DNA of 64,000 nt from Noviherbaspirillum aridicola. Lineage in GTDB: Bacteria; Pseudomonadota; Gammaproteobacteria; Burkholderiales; Burkholderiaceae_D. The stretch is from the NCBI RefSeq assembly GCF_019656455.1, contig NZ_BPMK01000003.1, forward strand, positions 1 through 64,000, read 5' to 3'. Within the stretch, counting starts at the first letter, position 1, and the number at the start of each line of letters is the position of its first letter. Below, piece after piece: positions 49,618-59,107 of this stretch. The notes below the pieces were generated by a model. It was not told the DNA's origin. It saw only the letters and a list, made by a program, of their open reading frames with translations, and made no database searches. The position numbers and the translations under genes are program-made.

Positions 49618-50732
49618 CAGTAAAAACCCACGCCCTTGAAGACGATCGCGAACACCGCGTCGGCCAGGATGACGACGGTGATCGCCGTGACCACCGACAG
49701 CGTGGTGCCCTGGCCGAGGCTTTCGGTATCGGGCTCGATGCGCAGGCCGAAATGACAGGCCACCAGCGCGATCAGCACGCCGAACACCACCCCCTTGGCC
49801 AGGCCGATCCAGTAGTTCGCGATCGGCACCGCCTCCGGCAGCTCGCGCAGGAAATAAGCGGGCGGCAGGCCGAGCTCCAGCCGTGCCGCCGCCATGCCGC
49901 CGAGCAGCGCGACCGCGTCGGTCCAGACCACCAGCAGCGGCATCGACACCGCCAGCGCCAGCACGCGCGGCATGATCAGCCTGAAGCCGTGCGGCATGCC
50001 CATCACCAGCATGGCGTCGAGTTCCTCGGTCACCCGCATCACGCCGAGCTGCGCGGTGATCGCCGAACCGGAACGGCCGGCGACGAGGATCGCCGCCAGC
50101 AGCGGGCCCAGTTCGCGGATGATGGACATGCCGAGGATGTTGACCAGATAGATGTCGCCGCCGAAGGTGTGCAGCTGCTGCGCCGACAGATACGACAGCA
50201 CGACGCCGATCAGGAAGCCCACCAGCGCGGTGATGCCGAGCGCACGGTAGCCGATATGGAAGACATGCGCCGAAATCTCCTTCCACGGCCCGCGCTGCGG
50301 CCGCGCGGCGAAGGCGGCGAGGTCGAGCGTCAGTTGTCCGAGCAGCATGACGAAAGCGCGCAGATGGTCGTAGCCCGTGCCCGCCAGCCTGCGGAAGCCG
50401 GCGGCCGACAGTCCCGTCCGCGCGCGCGCGGGCAGCCGCAGCGCGCCGGCCTGTTCCAGCCGGCCGAAGACTTCTTCATGCGCTGGCGCAAGCGACAGGG
50501 ACGCCGGACGCGTCTTGCCCCAGGCATTCCAGAGGAGTTGCGCGCCGATATGGTCGAGCGCGACGATGCCGCGCAAGTCCCAGGCGCCGGCGGCCCGCAT
50601 GCCGGCCAGCTGCGATTCGATCTTGCGCAGCACGCCCGCGCGCGCCAGCGCATGCACCTGCCACGCGCCGCTTGCCGCCACGGTCTGCTTCTCCCTGTCG
50701 AAGCTCAATGCTGGTAGTTGTAGTTCTGGCAT
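49617..50732 (-). CDS. MlaE-like ABC transporter permease with N-terminal STAS-like domain
   Basis: The 371-residue permease begins with a soluble STAS-like region (ASGAWQVHALARAGVLRKIES, WDLRGIVALDHIGAQLLWNAW), as in fused permease-MlaB-like proteins. The MlaE domain starts at about residue 120: ITALVGFLIGVVLSYLSAQQL, LVNILGMSIIRELGPLLAAILVAGRSGSAI and ELDAMLVMGMPHGFRL. It is the first gene of a four-gene transporter operon. It is divergent from birA, about 100 bp apart. Confidence 0.94.
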   Translation of the reverse strand: MPELQLPALSFDREKQTVAASGAWQVHALARAGVLRKIESQLAGMRAAGAWDLRGIVALDHIGAQLLWNAWGKTRPASLSLAPAHEEVFGRLEQAGALRLPARARTGLSAAGFRRLAGTGYDHLRAFVMLLGQLTLDLAAFAARPQRGPWKEISAHVFHIGYRALGITALVGFLIGVVLSYLSAQQLHTFGGDIYLVNILGMSIIRELGPLLAAILVAGRSGSAITAQLGVMRVTEELDAMLVMGMPHGFRLIMPRVLALAVSMPLLVVWTDAVALLGGMAAARLELGLPPAYFLRELPEAVPIANYWIGLAKGVVFGVLIALVACHFGLRIEPDTESLGQGTTLSVVTAITVVILADAVFAIVFKGVGFY

Positions 50733-50833
50733 CCGGCTAGTGTAAGGGAAGATTTGGCAAGGGGCATGGATACATGTCAGGCATCTTTCCCTGCTGCATG
50801 GCGGTGCCGAAAGCCAGCCGCTACAATGCCGGC

Positions 50834-51616
50834 ATGACCGCCTTACTCACTCCGGAGCAGATCGCCGCCCTGTGCCGTCCCGCCGCGCAGCGGGTGGACG
50901 TGCGCGTGGTGGAGGAAACCGGCTCCACCAATGCCGACCTGATGGCCGCCCTGCCGGGGCTGACCGGACCGCGGCTGCTGATCGCCCGCCACCAGCGCGC
51001 CGGGCGCGGACGGGCAGGGCGCCCGTGGCAATCGCGTCCCGGCCAGTCGCTGACCTTTTCGCTCGCCTGGAAATTCGAGCGCGGACTGCAGGCGCTGGTC
51101 GGACTGCCGCTTGCCGTCGGCGTGACGCTGGCCGAGACGCTCGCCCTGTTCGGCGCCGAGGTCAGGCTCAAATGGCCGAACGACCTGCTGCTGGAGGGTC
51201 GCAAGGCGGCCGGCATCCTGATCGAATCGGCCGCCGCCGGACCCGGCAGCTGGGCGGTGATCGGCATCGGCATCAATCTCGCGCTCGACGAGGAAACCGT
51301 GGCCGGCCTGGACCGGCCGGTCGCCAGCCTGGCCCCGCTCGCCGCCATCGACCAGAACCTGCTGATGGCCGCGCTGCTGTCGGCCCTGGCGGAAATGCTG
51401 GAGGAGTTCGCGCAGCAGGGGCTGGCGCCCTTTGCCGCACGCTGGAACCGCCTGCATGCCTACGCCGGGCAGCCGGTGGCGATCCTCGAGAACGGCCGTG
51501 CGCTGCATGAAGGCATCGGCGTCGGCGTGGACGAGGTCGGCCGCTTTCTGATCGATACCGGTGCCGGACGGGTGGCGGTGATGGCCGGCGACGTGTCGCT
51601 GCGGCCGAAGGAGTAG
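50834..51616 (+). CDS. birA: Biotin--[acetyl-CoA-carboxylase] ligase, catalytic-only form
   Basis: The enzyme attaches biotin to the carboxyl carrier protein. The 260-residue protein has VEETGSTNADLM, the ATP/biotin loop ARHQRAGRGRAGRPWQS, LKWPNDLLLEGRKAAGILIE and IGIGINLAL. It begins directly in the catalytic domain, without the winged-helix repressor part of E. coli BirA, so it cannot be a transcriptional regulator. The ATG at 50834 is preferred over one 20 codons upstream. coaX follows 3 nt later. Confidence 0.96.
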   Translation: MTALLTPEQIAALCRPAAQRVDVRVVEETGSTNADLMAALPGLTGPRLLIARHQRAGRGRAGRPWQSRPGQSLTFSLAWKFERGLQALVGLPLAVGVTLAETLALFGAEVRLKWPNDLLLEGRKAAGILIESAAAGPGSWAVIGIGINLALDEETVAGLDRPVASLAPLAAIDQNLLMAALLSALAEMLEEFAQQGLAPFAARWNRLHAYAGQPVAILENGRALHEGIGVGVDEVGRFLIDTGAGRVAVMAGDVSLRPKE

Positions 51617-51619
51617 ACG

Positions 51620-52375
51620 ATGCTGCTGCTGATCGATGCCGGCAATACCCGGGTCAAGTGGGCGATCGTGCCGCCCGCCGCGCACGGCCCCCATCCGCTC
51701 GGACAATGGCTCGCCTCCGGCATGGTCGAGCACGCCGGCGTGCGCGGGCTGAGCGAGGCCTGGAAGGGGCATCGCATCGACCATGTGCTGATCTCCAATG
51801 TCGCCGGCGCCGCCATGCGCGAGATGCTGGAGGCGGTGCTCGGCCTGCAGCCGGTGCCGCTCGAATGGTTTGCCTCGGCGCCGCAGCGCGCCGGCCTGCG
51901 CAACAACTACCGCAACCCGGCGCAGCTCGGCTGCGACCGCTTCGCATCGGCCATCGGGGCGCATGCGATGTACCCCGGCGAACCGCTGCTGGTCGCCACC
52001 TGCGGCACCGCGACAACGGTCGACGCCGTCGGCGCGGACGGCGTTTTTCTCGGTGGTATGATCCTGCCCGGACTCGGGCTGATGGCGAGTTCGCTGGCGC
52101 GCAACACCGCGCAGCTGCCCGAGGTGGCGCAGCACCTGGATGTGTCCGAACCCTTTGCCGACCATACCGATGCCGCCATCGTCAGCGGCTGCCTGTCGGC
52201 CCAGGCGGGCGCGATCGAGCGCGCGCTGGCGGCGCACGCGAGGCGGCACGGCGCGCCGCGCTGCATCCTCTCCGGCGGCGCCGCGCGCATCATCGCGCCG
52301 CATCTCGCCGCCGCCCCGACCATCGTCGATAACCTGGTGCTGATCGGCCTGCACCACGTCGCCATGAGTGCCTGA
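51620..52375 (+). CDS. coaX: Type III pantothenate kinase
   Basis: CoaX phosphorylates pantothenate in the first step of coenzyme A synthesis. The 251-residue protein has LLLIDAGNTRVKWAIV (phosphate-binding Asp), NPAQLGCDRFASAIGAH, VATCGTATTVDAVGADGVFLGGMILPGLGLM and LSGGAARIIAPHL. Its stop overlaps the next ATG (TGATG). The birA-coaX pairing is standard in Burkholderiales. Confidence 0.97.
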   Translation: MLLLIDAGNTRVKWAIVPPAAHGPHPLGQWLASGMVEHAGVRGLSEAWKGHRIDHVLISNVAGAAMREMLEAVLGLQPVPLEWFASAPQRAGLRNNYRNPAQLGCDRFASAIGAHAMYPGEPLLVATCGTATTVDAVGADGVFLGGMILPGLGLMASSLARNTAQLPEVAQHLDVSEPFADHTDAAIVSGCLSAQAGAIERALAAHARRHGAPRCILSGGAARIIAPHLAAAPTIVDNLVLIGLHHVAMSA

Positions 52376-53157
52376 TGCTGAAAGTTCTCTTCGCGGTTCT
52401 TCTGCTTGCCAATGCCGGCCTGTTCGCCTGGCAGCGCGGCCATCTCGACAGCCTGATTCCAAGCGGGCGGGAGCCGGCGCGCGTCGCCAACCAGCTCAAT
52501 GCCGACAAGGTGAAGCTGGTGCCGCCGCAGCCGCCGGAGAGCGCGGCGCCGGTGCCCGCGCCCGGACCGGCCGTCCCCCCCGAGCCGCAGCCGGCCGAGG
52601 AGGCCGTGCAGCCCGCGCCCGCATCCGACAACGGCGAGCGCACTCCGGCGCTGGTCCCCGCCGCCGACAGGAAGCCCGACGCCGCGCCCGAGCCGCAGGT
52701 GCTCGCCTGCGCCGAGATCGGCGACTTCGGCCCGGAAGAGGCCCGGCGCTTCAGCGGCCAGCTGGCATCGCTCGACCTCGGCAACCGGCTCGCGCGCAAG
52801 CCCGTCCTGCAGCCGGCTTCCTGGGTGGTGCACATTCCGCCGCAACCGGACAAGGAAGCGGTGGAACGCAAGGCCGGCGAGTTGCGTCGCCTCGGCGTCG
52901 AAGACTTTTTCATCATCCTCGACAACTCCCCGCTGCGCTGGGGGATCTCGCTCGGCGTCTTCAAGCAGGAAGGCGCCGCCAGGGCACACCTCGCGGCGCT
53001 TGCCGAAAAAGGCGTACGCACCGCGCGCATCACGCCGCGCCTGAGTCCCACCGGCGACGTCTCCTTCCAGTTGCGCAAGCTGGCGCCGCAGGAAAAAGCG
53101 GCGCTCGACAGGATTGCCGCCGGCTATGCCGGGCAGCGGCTGCGTGCGTGTGACTGA
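52375..53157 (+). CDS. SPOR-like domain membrane protein
   Basis: The 260-residue protein has an N-terminal anchor (LKVLFAVLLLANAGLFAW), then a Pro/Ala/Glu-rich linker (about residues 55-110). The C-terminal domain has SPOR character: LQPASWVVHIPPQPDKEAVERKAGELRRLG, DFFIILDNSPLRWGISLGVFKQEGAARAHLAAL. SPOR domains bind peptidoglycan lacking stem peptides. It is the third gene of birA-coaX-orf. Repeat array 2 follows immediately. Confidence 0.83.
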   Translation: MLKVLFAVLLLANAGLFAWQRGHLDSLIPSGREPARVANQLNADKVKLVPPQPPESAAPVPAPGPAVPPEPQPAEEAVQPAPASDNGERTPALVPAADRKPDAAPEPQVLACAEIGDFGPEEARRFSGQLASLDLGNRLARKPVLQPASWVVHIPPQPDKEAVERKAGELRRLGVEDFFIILDNSPLRWGISLGVFKQEGAARAHLAALAEKGVRTARITPRLSPTGDVSFQLRKLAPQEKAALDRIAAGYAGQRLRACD

Positions 53158-53179
53158 GCAGCCCCGCAGTTTCACGGCG

Positions 53180-54060
53180 CCTCCGCCCACCAGGTAGTGC
53201 CGGCCTCCGTGCCGGCACCAGCGCCGGCCGTCCGAAGAATGAAGAACCGCCGCGACCTCCGCCAGGCCGGCAGGGACGCCGGCCCCACCACAGCGAGCCC
53301 CCGCCCACCAGGTAGTGCCGGCCTCCGTGCCGGCACCAACGCCGGCCGTCCGAAGAATGAAGAACGCCGCGATCGCCGCCACCTCCGCCAGGCCGGCAGG
53401 GACGCCGGCCCCACCACAGCGAGCCCCCGCCCACCAGGTAGTGCCGGCCTCCGTGCCGGCACCAAAGCCGGCCATCCGAAGAATGAATAACCGCAGCGAC
53501 CTCCGCCAGGCCGGCAGGGACGCCGCCCTACCACAGCGAGCCTCCGTCAACCAGGTAGTGCCGGCCTCCGTGCCGGCACCAACGCCGGCCGTCCAAAGAA
53601 TGAATAACCGCAGCGACCTCCGCCAGGCCGGCAGGGACGCCGCCCCACCACAGCGAGCCCCCGCCCACCAGGTAGTGCCGGCCTCCGTGCCGGCACCAGC
53701 GCCGGCCGTCCGAAGAATGAAGAACCGCAGCGACCTCCGCCAGGCCGGCAGGGACGCCGGCCCCACCACAGCGAGCCCCCGCCCACCAGGTAGTGCCGGC
53801 CTCCGTGCCGGCACCAACGCCGGCCGTCCGAAGAATGAAGAACCGCAGCGATCGCCGCCACCTCCGCCAGGCCGGCAGGGACGCCGGCCCCACCACAGCG
53901 AGCCTCCGCCCACCAGGTAGTGCCGGCCTCCGTGCCGGCACCAACGCCGGCTGCCCGAAGAATGAAGAACCGCAGCGATCGCAGCGACCCCCGCCAGGCC
54001 GGCAAGGACGCCGGCCCTACCACAGCGAGCCCCCGCAAACCGCCCAAAACCCCCGCCAGG
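53180..54060. repeat. Palindromic tandem-repeat array 2
   Basis: Seven units each start with a palindrome with arms GTGCCGGC and GCCGGCAC around the loop CTCCGT, at 53197, 53315, 53441, 53558, 53675, 53793 and 53920. The period is 117-118 bp, or 126-127 bp where a CGATCGC-type insert occurs. The rest of each unit has CCGAAGAATGAAGAACCGC, CCTCCGCCAGGCCGGCAGGGACGCC and CACCACAGCGAGCC blocks. A decayed unit follows to about 54060. The array fills a 909-bp gap without genes. The palindrome and the CCAGGTA before it are the same as in array 1, in inverted orientation. Confidence 0.93.
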
Positions 54061-54066
54061 CAAAAG

Positions 54067-54303
54067 CTATCGTTCCGAATCCCGATCAGGCGAACAGCGG
54101 ACCGGCTGTCCGTCGCGCTGCGAATCCAGCAGCGCCCGCAGGCAGGCCGGACAGAAGCACGCGTCGGCACCGGGATCGCCGTCCCTGGTCACGTAGGCCG
54201 AAGGCGGCAGCGCCGGCAGCGCCACGCACCAGCAGGGCGCGTCGTCCGCGCCGTCGGCCATCGCGCAGGTAAAAGCGGCGCCGCACCGTGCGCACACGCT
54301 CAT
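54067..54303 (-). CDS. Small cysteine-rich CWC-type protein
   Basis: The 78-residue protein has CARCGAAFTCAM near the N-terminus, then APCWCVALP, and FCPACLRALLD. This gives paired CxxC motifs that would bind zinc; the CWC motif defines a family of small cysteine-rich proteins of unknown function. Its ATG overlaps the stop of the zinc-finger anti-sigma gene (ATGA), so it is the third member of that operon. A role in sensing is possible. Confidence 0.8.
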   Translation of the reverse strand: MSVCARCGAAFTCAMADGADDAPCWCVALPALPPSAYVTRDGDPGADACFCPACLRALLDSQRDGQPVRCSPDRDSER

Positions 54304-54499
54304 GGCTTGTCCTTCTCGTCGCCGTCCGGCGTCATCCTGCGCATGGCCTCGCGCAGCAGCCGCATCTGGCCGGCGAAATTGCGGCAGGCCTCGCAGCGCA
54401 GCAGGTGCAGACGGACGCCCGCGCGCTCGCCGAGCGACAGCGGGCGGTCCATGCCTTCCGATGTCAGCCGGTGCACCTCTTTGCAATGGGTGCCGATCT

Positions 54500-54503
<4 letters not shown>
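54300..54503 (-). CDS. Zinc-finger (zf-HC2-like) putative anti-sigma factor
   Basis: The 67-residue protein has the anti-sigma zinc-finger pattern: HCKEVHRLTSEGMDRPLSLGERAGVRLHLLRCEACRNFAGQM, with the His near residue 32 and the CxxC in RCEAC. No membrane helix follows, so it would be cytoplasmic. It overlaps the sigma factor gene by 4 bp. Control of that sigma factor, perhaps in response to redox or metal, is inferred from the pairing. Confidence 0.87.
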
Positions 54504-56129
<1,626 letters not shown>

Positions 56130-56210
56130 CCATCGTAGCGAAGCGGGCGGCGGCGCGGCGCAATCGCTAGGCGCCGGGCCCGCGGACTTTGCATCGGGGC
56201 TTGCGCGTGT

Positions 56211-57248
56211 TTACGCCTGCTGAGAAGGCCCTGCGGATGCCCCCGCGGATCCGACATTCGCTGGAACCGGGGGTGCCGCGCGCCAGAGTCCCGCGTTGGG
56301 CAGATACAGGTCCACGATGTAGTGTTTGTTTGGATTCACATACGCCTGCCATGTGCGGTCGCTCGCAAGATTCTTGAGTCCATCGAAACTGATATCCAAC
56401 CCATTGGACTGAAAGTCAGCCAGCGTTTTCATGAGGAAGTTCTTATCGATCCTCTTCGTTTCGCGCGACACCTCGTAAGGTGGACGCCCGTGAAGCGACC
56501 GCGGAGTATTGAGGAATGCATCGATATCCTCCTGGATCTCTTCAGACAGCTGATCGCGAATTCGGTCCATTCTGTTGACTGCACCGACACCCCGGCCTTT
56601 CGGGTCTCCGGCCAGGTACCCGAGGTAACGATCGACGTCGCCGATGTGCTTGTGATCGATGTGCCGCTTCCAATCCTCCGTGGACGCAAGCTCGCGCAGC
56701 GACGACAGGTTGATGGACTGCCCCGTTTGCCCAAGCTTATGTAGTGCACTCAGGATCGACGCTTTGACCTCTTTCTTGCGGGTTTTCCCCAGCGGATGCG
56801 GGTCGCGCAAGGTCTTCAACTGTTGCACGTACTGCTGGACGTCAGCCCGCACCTCTTCCGGAACCCCCGGTCGGCTGCTTGCCCCGCTGGCAGAGGCAGC
56901 CGGCCCTGAGGAAGGCCGCGCGTGCGATGAACGGACCGGCGGTCCGCCAGGCCCGGGACCGGATGCCGCTGCCATCGCGAGGAGTGCGGCGGCGGCCTCT
57001 TGCTCCATGTCGGGCGTGTTCTCCCTCGGACGTTTCGCCGCCGGTTCCTGCGGCGACTGGCTCCGGGTAAGCCGATGCCTGCCGCCGCGATCCGCGGCTG
57101 CGGAAAGCCCCGCCCTGTCCGTCGGGTGGACGGGGCCGAGGCCGCTGCCCGAAGGCACGGGCGGTGCCGGCGGTTCTTCGCGATTGGGGGTGGCCGCGCG
57201 GGAGGCGACCGGGGGCGGCGGGTGATTGAGGATGCGATGCAAATCCAT
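56211..57248 (-). CDS. Candidate type III effector with two internal repeats, downstream of an hrp box
   Basis: The 345-residue protein is not recognised. Residues 1-132 are Pro/Ala/Ser-rich and predicted disordered (MDLHRILNHPPPPV at the start), with a basic KRPRE patch at 72-76 that could act as a nuclear localisation signal. Two copies of a domain of about 75-80 residues follow (135-210 and 237-316), each with a hydrophobic helix, then SLRELAS-xxxW or GLKNLAS-xxxW and a D-x-Y-L end. No signal peptide is present. An HrpL-type hrp box lies 41 nt upstream, and GGGAGC serves as SD before the ATG at 57248. Lower GC over 56300-56750 suggests transfer. Effector status is inference from promoter and composition. 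Confidence 0.72.
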   Translation of the reverse strand: MDLHRILNHPPPPVASRAATPNREEPPAPPVPSGSGLGPVHPTDRAGLSAAADRGGRHRLTRSQSPQEPAAKRPRENTPDMEQEAAAALLAMAAASGPGPGGPPVRSSHARPSSGPAASASGASSRPGVPEEVRADVQQYVQQLKTLRDPHPLGKTRKKEVKASILSALHKLGQTGQSINLSSLRELASTEDWKRHIDHKHIGDVDRYLGYLAGDPKGRGVGAVNRMDRIRDQLSEEIQEDIDAFLNTPRSLHGRPPYEVSRETKRIDKNFLMKTLADFQSNGLDISFDGLKNLASDRTWQAYVNPNKHYIVDLYLPNAGLWRAAPPVPANVGSAGASAGPSQQA

Positions 57249-57289
57249 GAACTGCTCCCAGTGAGGTTGACGGTTGGGTACGGGGCAGG

Positions 57290-57318
57290 TATGTGGCAGC
57301 GCAACCGCCGGGTGTTCC
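57290..57318 (-). promoter_or_regulatory. Hrp box (HrpL-type sigma factor promoter)
   Basis: On the minus strand GGAACA, a 16-nt spacer, then CCACATA match the consensus GGAACC-N15/16-CCACNNA with one mismatch and a permitted spacing. The end of the box is 41 nt upstream of the ATG of the effector-like gene, a normal distance. Group I hrp systems (Pseudomonas syringae, Erwinia, Herbaspirillum) use this element. Confidence 0.7.
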
Positions 57319-57365
57319 ATCCGCCGCACGGGGGACTTGCAGCCGCATCGCCGCCGGGGACGGGA

Positions 57366-58307
57366 TCAGTGGACCTTCTCGACTTCCATCCCGTGCGCCT
57401 TCAGCAGCGCCGGCAATCCCGCCTCCCCGACAAGATGCAGCAGTCCCACGCCGACGAACGCACTCTCGCCGCTCTCCAGCATGCGAACGATCTTCTCGGC
57501 CATCTCGGGATTACGCTTTTCCAGCAGGACGCGATAGGCGAAGGATGAGGACAGCGTGCCGTCCCGCAGCGAGTCGCGCACGATGTTCTCGAGCGCCTCG
57601 CCGTTGCCGCTCGCCCAGGCGCCGATGAGGGCCCGCGCCTTCTGCATCGCCTTGCCGTCGTCGAGTTCGGCGAGCTGCTCGCGCAGGTACTGCTCCTGCG
57701 TCGCATCGTCCATCGCGTCGAACAGCGACATCTGGTATTCGGCCGATTCCAGTTCATGCACGGTCCGGGTCCCGGCGATCGACAGCAGGAACATTTCCGC
57801 GCCGTGCGCACGCTGGTATCCACCCTGCTCGAGATCGAGGCCGACCAGCAGGTTGGCCAGCAGCCAGGGCTTGAAGCGACGCATGGCGTGCCATTCGAGC
57901 CCCGCGCGCGACAGCGCGCGCTGCAGCAGCGACAGCGTCGCCGGCGAAAGGTGGCGGCTGACATCGTCGCCATCCTGATAGACGCCGTGCTTGTCGAGCG
58001 CGGCCTGGAACGGCGCCGCCTGGCGCGTGTCGATTTCGAGCACCAGCTTGCCCGCCTCGGCCAGCGCGCGCGTGACCTCGGGCGCGAGCGGAAAGAGCGA
58101 CGGCGTGCCGACATGCACGGTGCCGAACAGGTAGCTGGTCGATCCGCGATGGCGGATCCGGTAGAGCGCCCCGCGGGCAGGCGCGGAAGAGGGCGGGGCG
58201 CTTATGGCTTGTGTAGCGGCAGCGGCTGCTGCATCATTCCCTGCTGCGACGGGCTGCCACAGCAGACCCGCGACCACGCTTAATAAAACAGCAATCCCGC
58301 GCTTCAT
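57366..58307 (-). CDS. TraB/GumN-family exported protein
   Basis: The 313-residue protein has a signal peptide (GIAVLLSVVAGLLWQPVAAG) and the TraB/GumN domain: YLFGTVHVGTPSLFPLAPEV near residue 65, LVLEIDTRQ, MRRFKPWLLANLL and, at the end, ESGESAFVGVGLLHLVGEAGLPALLKAHG. The GT-H and E motifs suggest a metalloprotease-like fold, but function is unknown in most bacteria. The ATG at 58307 has AGGGAGA upstream. It is separated from the effector-like gene by 117 bp and may share its mobile history. Confidence 0.9.
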   Translation of the reverse strand: MKRGIAVLLSVVAGLLWQPVAAGNDAAAAAATQAISAPPSSAPARGALYRIRHRGSTSYLFGTVHVGTPSLFPLAPEVTRALAEAGKLVLEIDTRQAAPFQAALDKHGVYQDGDDVSRHLSPATLSLLQRALSRAGLEWHAMRRFKPWLLANLLVGLDLEQGGYQRAHGAEMFLLSIAGTRTVHELESAEYQMSLFDAMDDATQEQYLREQLAELDDGKAMQKARALIGAWASGNGEALENIVRDSLRDGTLSSSFAYRVLLEKRNPEMAEKIVRMLESGESAFVGVGLLHLVGEAGLPALLKAHGMEVEKVH

Positions 58308-58364
58308 GTTTCTCCCTGCGCGCCTGGCGCACCCCCGGCCCAGGCGTCGAACCGACTCTAACAG

Positions 58365-59084
58365 ATGCCCAAACCGATTTGGTTGTTCGACCTCGACAAC
58401 ACCCTGCACAACGCGTCGCACGCGATTTTCCCCGCCATTAACGCCAACATGAATGCCTACATCGCGGAGGTGCTCGCACGGCGCGGCCTGCCCGCGGATG
58501 CCGACGCCGTCAATGCCGCGCGCCTGCTCTACTGGAAGCGCTACGGCGCGACGCTGCTCGGCATGGTCCGGCACCACGGCGTGAGCGTCGACGAATTCCT
58601 GCATGCCGCGCACGAGTTCGACGACCTGTACGCGATGATCCGCGCCGAGCGCGGACTCGCGCGCCTGTTCCGGCGTCTGCCGGGCCGCAAGATCCTGCTG
58701 ACGAACGCGCCGCGCCGCTACTCGCAGGAAGTGATGCGCCATCTCGGCCTGCATCGCCACTTCGCCAGGCACATCCCGATCGAGGCGATGCGCGTGCACG
58801 GCAAGCTGCGGCCCAAGCCATCGCGACAACTCTTGCGCAAGCTCGTGGCTAAAGAACGTGTCCCCGCAAGCCGTTGTGTACTGGTGGAGGATACGATCGA
58901 TACGCTCAAGGCGGCACGTGCGGTGGGGATGCGCACGGTGTGGGTCACGGGCTACCTGAGAATGAATCCCAGTTACAGCCGCAGCGCTCCCGGATTGCCG
59001 GCGCCGGCCTTCACGAAGCGCCCCGGCTACGTCGATGTCAAAGTAAAATCGGTAACGCAGCTGCCAGGGAGGCTGCGTGAATAA
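58365..59084 (+). CDS. Pyrimidine 5'-nucleotidase-like HAD phosphatase
   Basis: The 239-residue protein has HAD motif I WLFDLDNTLHNAS, motif II KILLTNAPRRYS, motif III Lys in RPKPSRQLLRKL and motif IV VLVEDTIDTLKAARAVGM. The insert between motif I and II fits the SDT1/YjjG-like pyrimidine nucleotidases. It precedes slmA by 23 nt, and in related genomes it follows argB. The Arg-rich C-terminus is probably a tail. Confidence 0.92.
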   Translation: MPKPIWLFDLDNTLHNASHAIFPAINANMNAYIAEVLARRGLPADADAVNAARLLYWKRYGATLLGMVRHHGVSVDEFLHAAHEFDDLYAMIRAERGLARLFRRLPGRKILLTNAPRRYSQEVMRHLGLHRHFARHIPIEAMRVHGKLRPKPSRQLLRKLVAKERVPASRCVLVEDTIDTLKAARAVGMRTVWVTGYLRMNPSYSRSAPGLPAPAFTKRPGYVDVKVKSVTQLPGRLRE

Positions 59085-59107
59085 ATAAACAACTACATAT
59101 AAAAATC

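Noticed and set aside
51907-54063. Long minus-strand open frame (about 718 codons) through repeat array 2 into coaX
   Set aside because: It is antisense to coaX and the SPOR gene, and its first half is translated repeat. GC-rich DNA without stops explains it.
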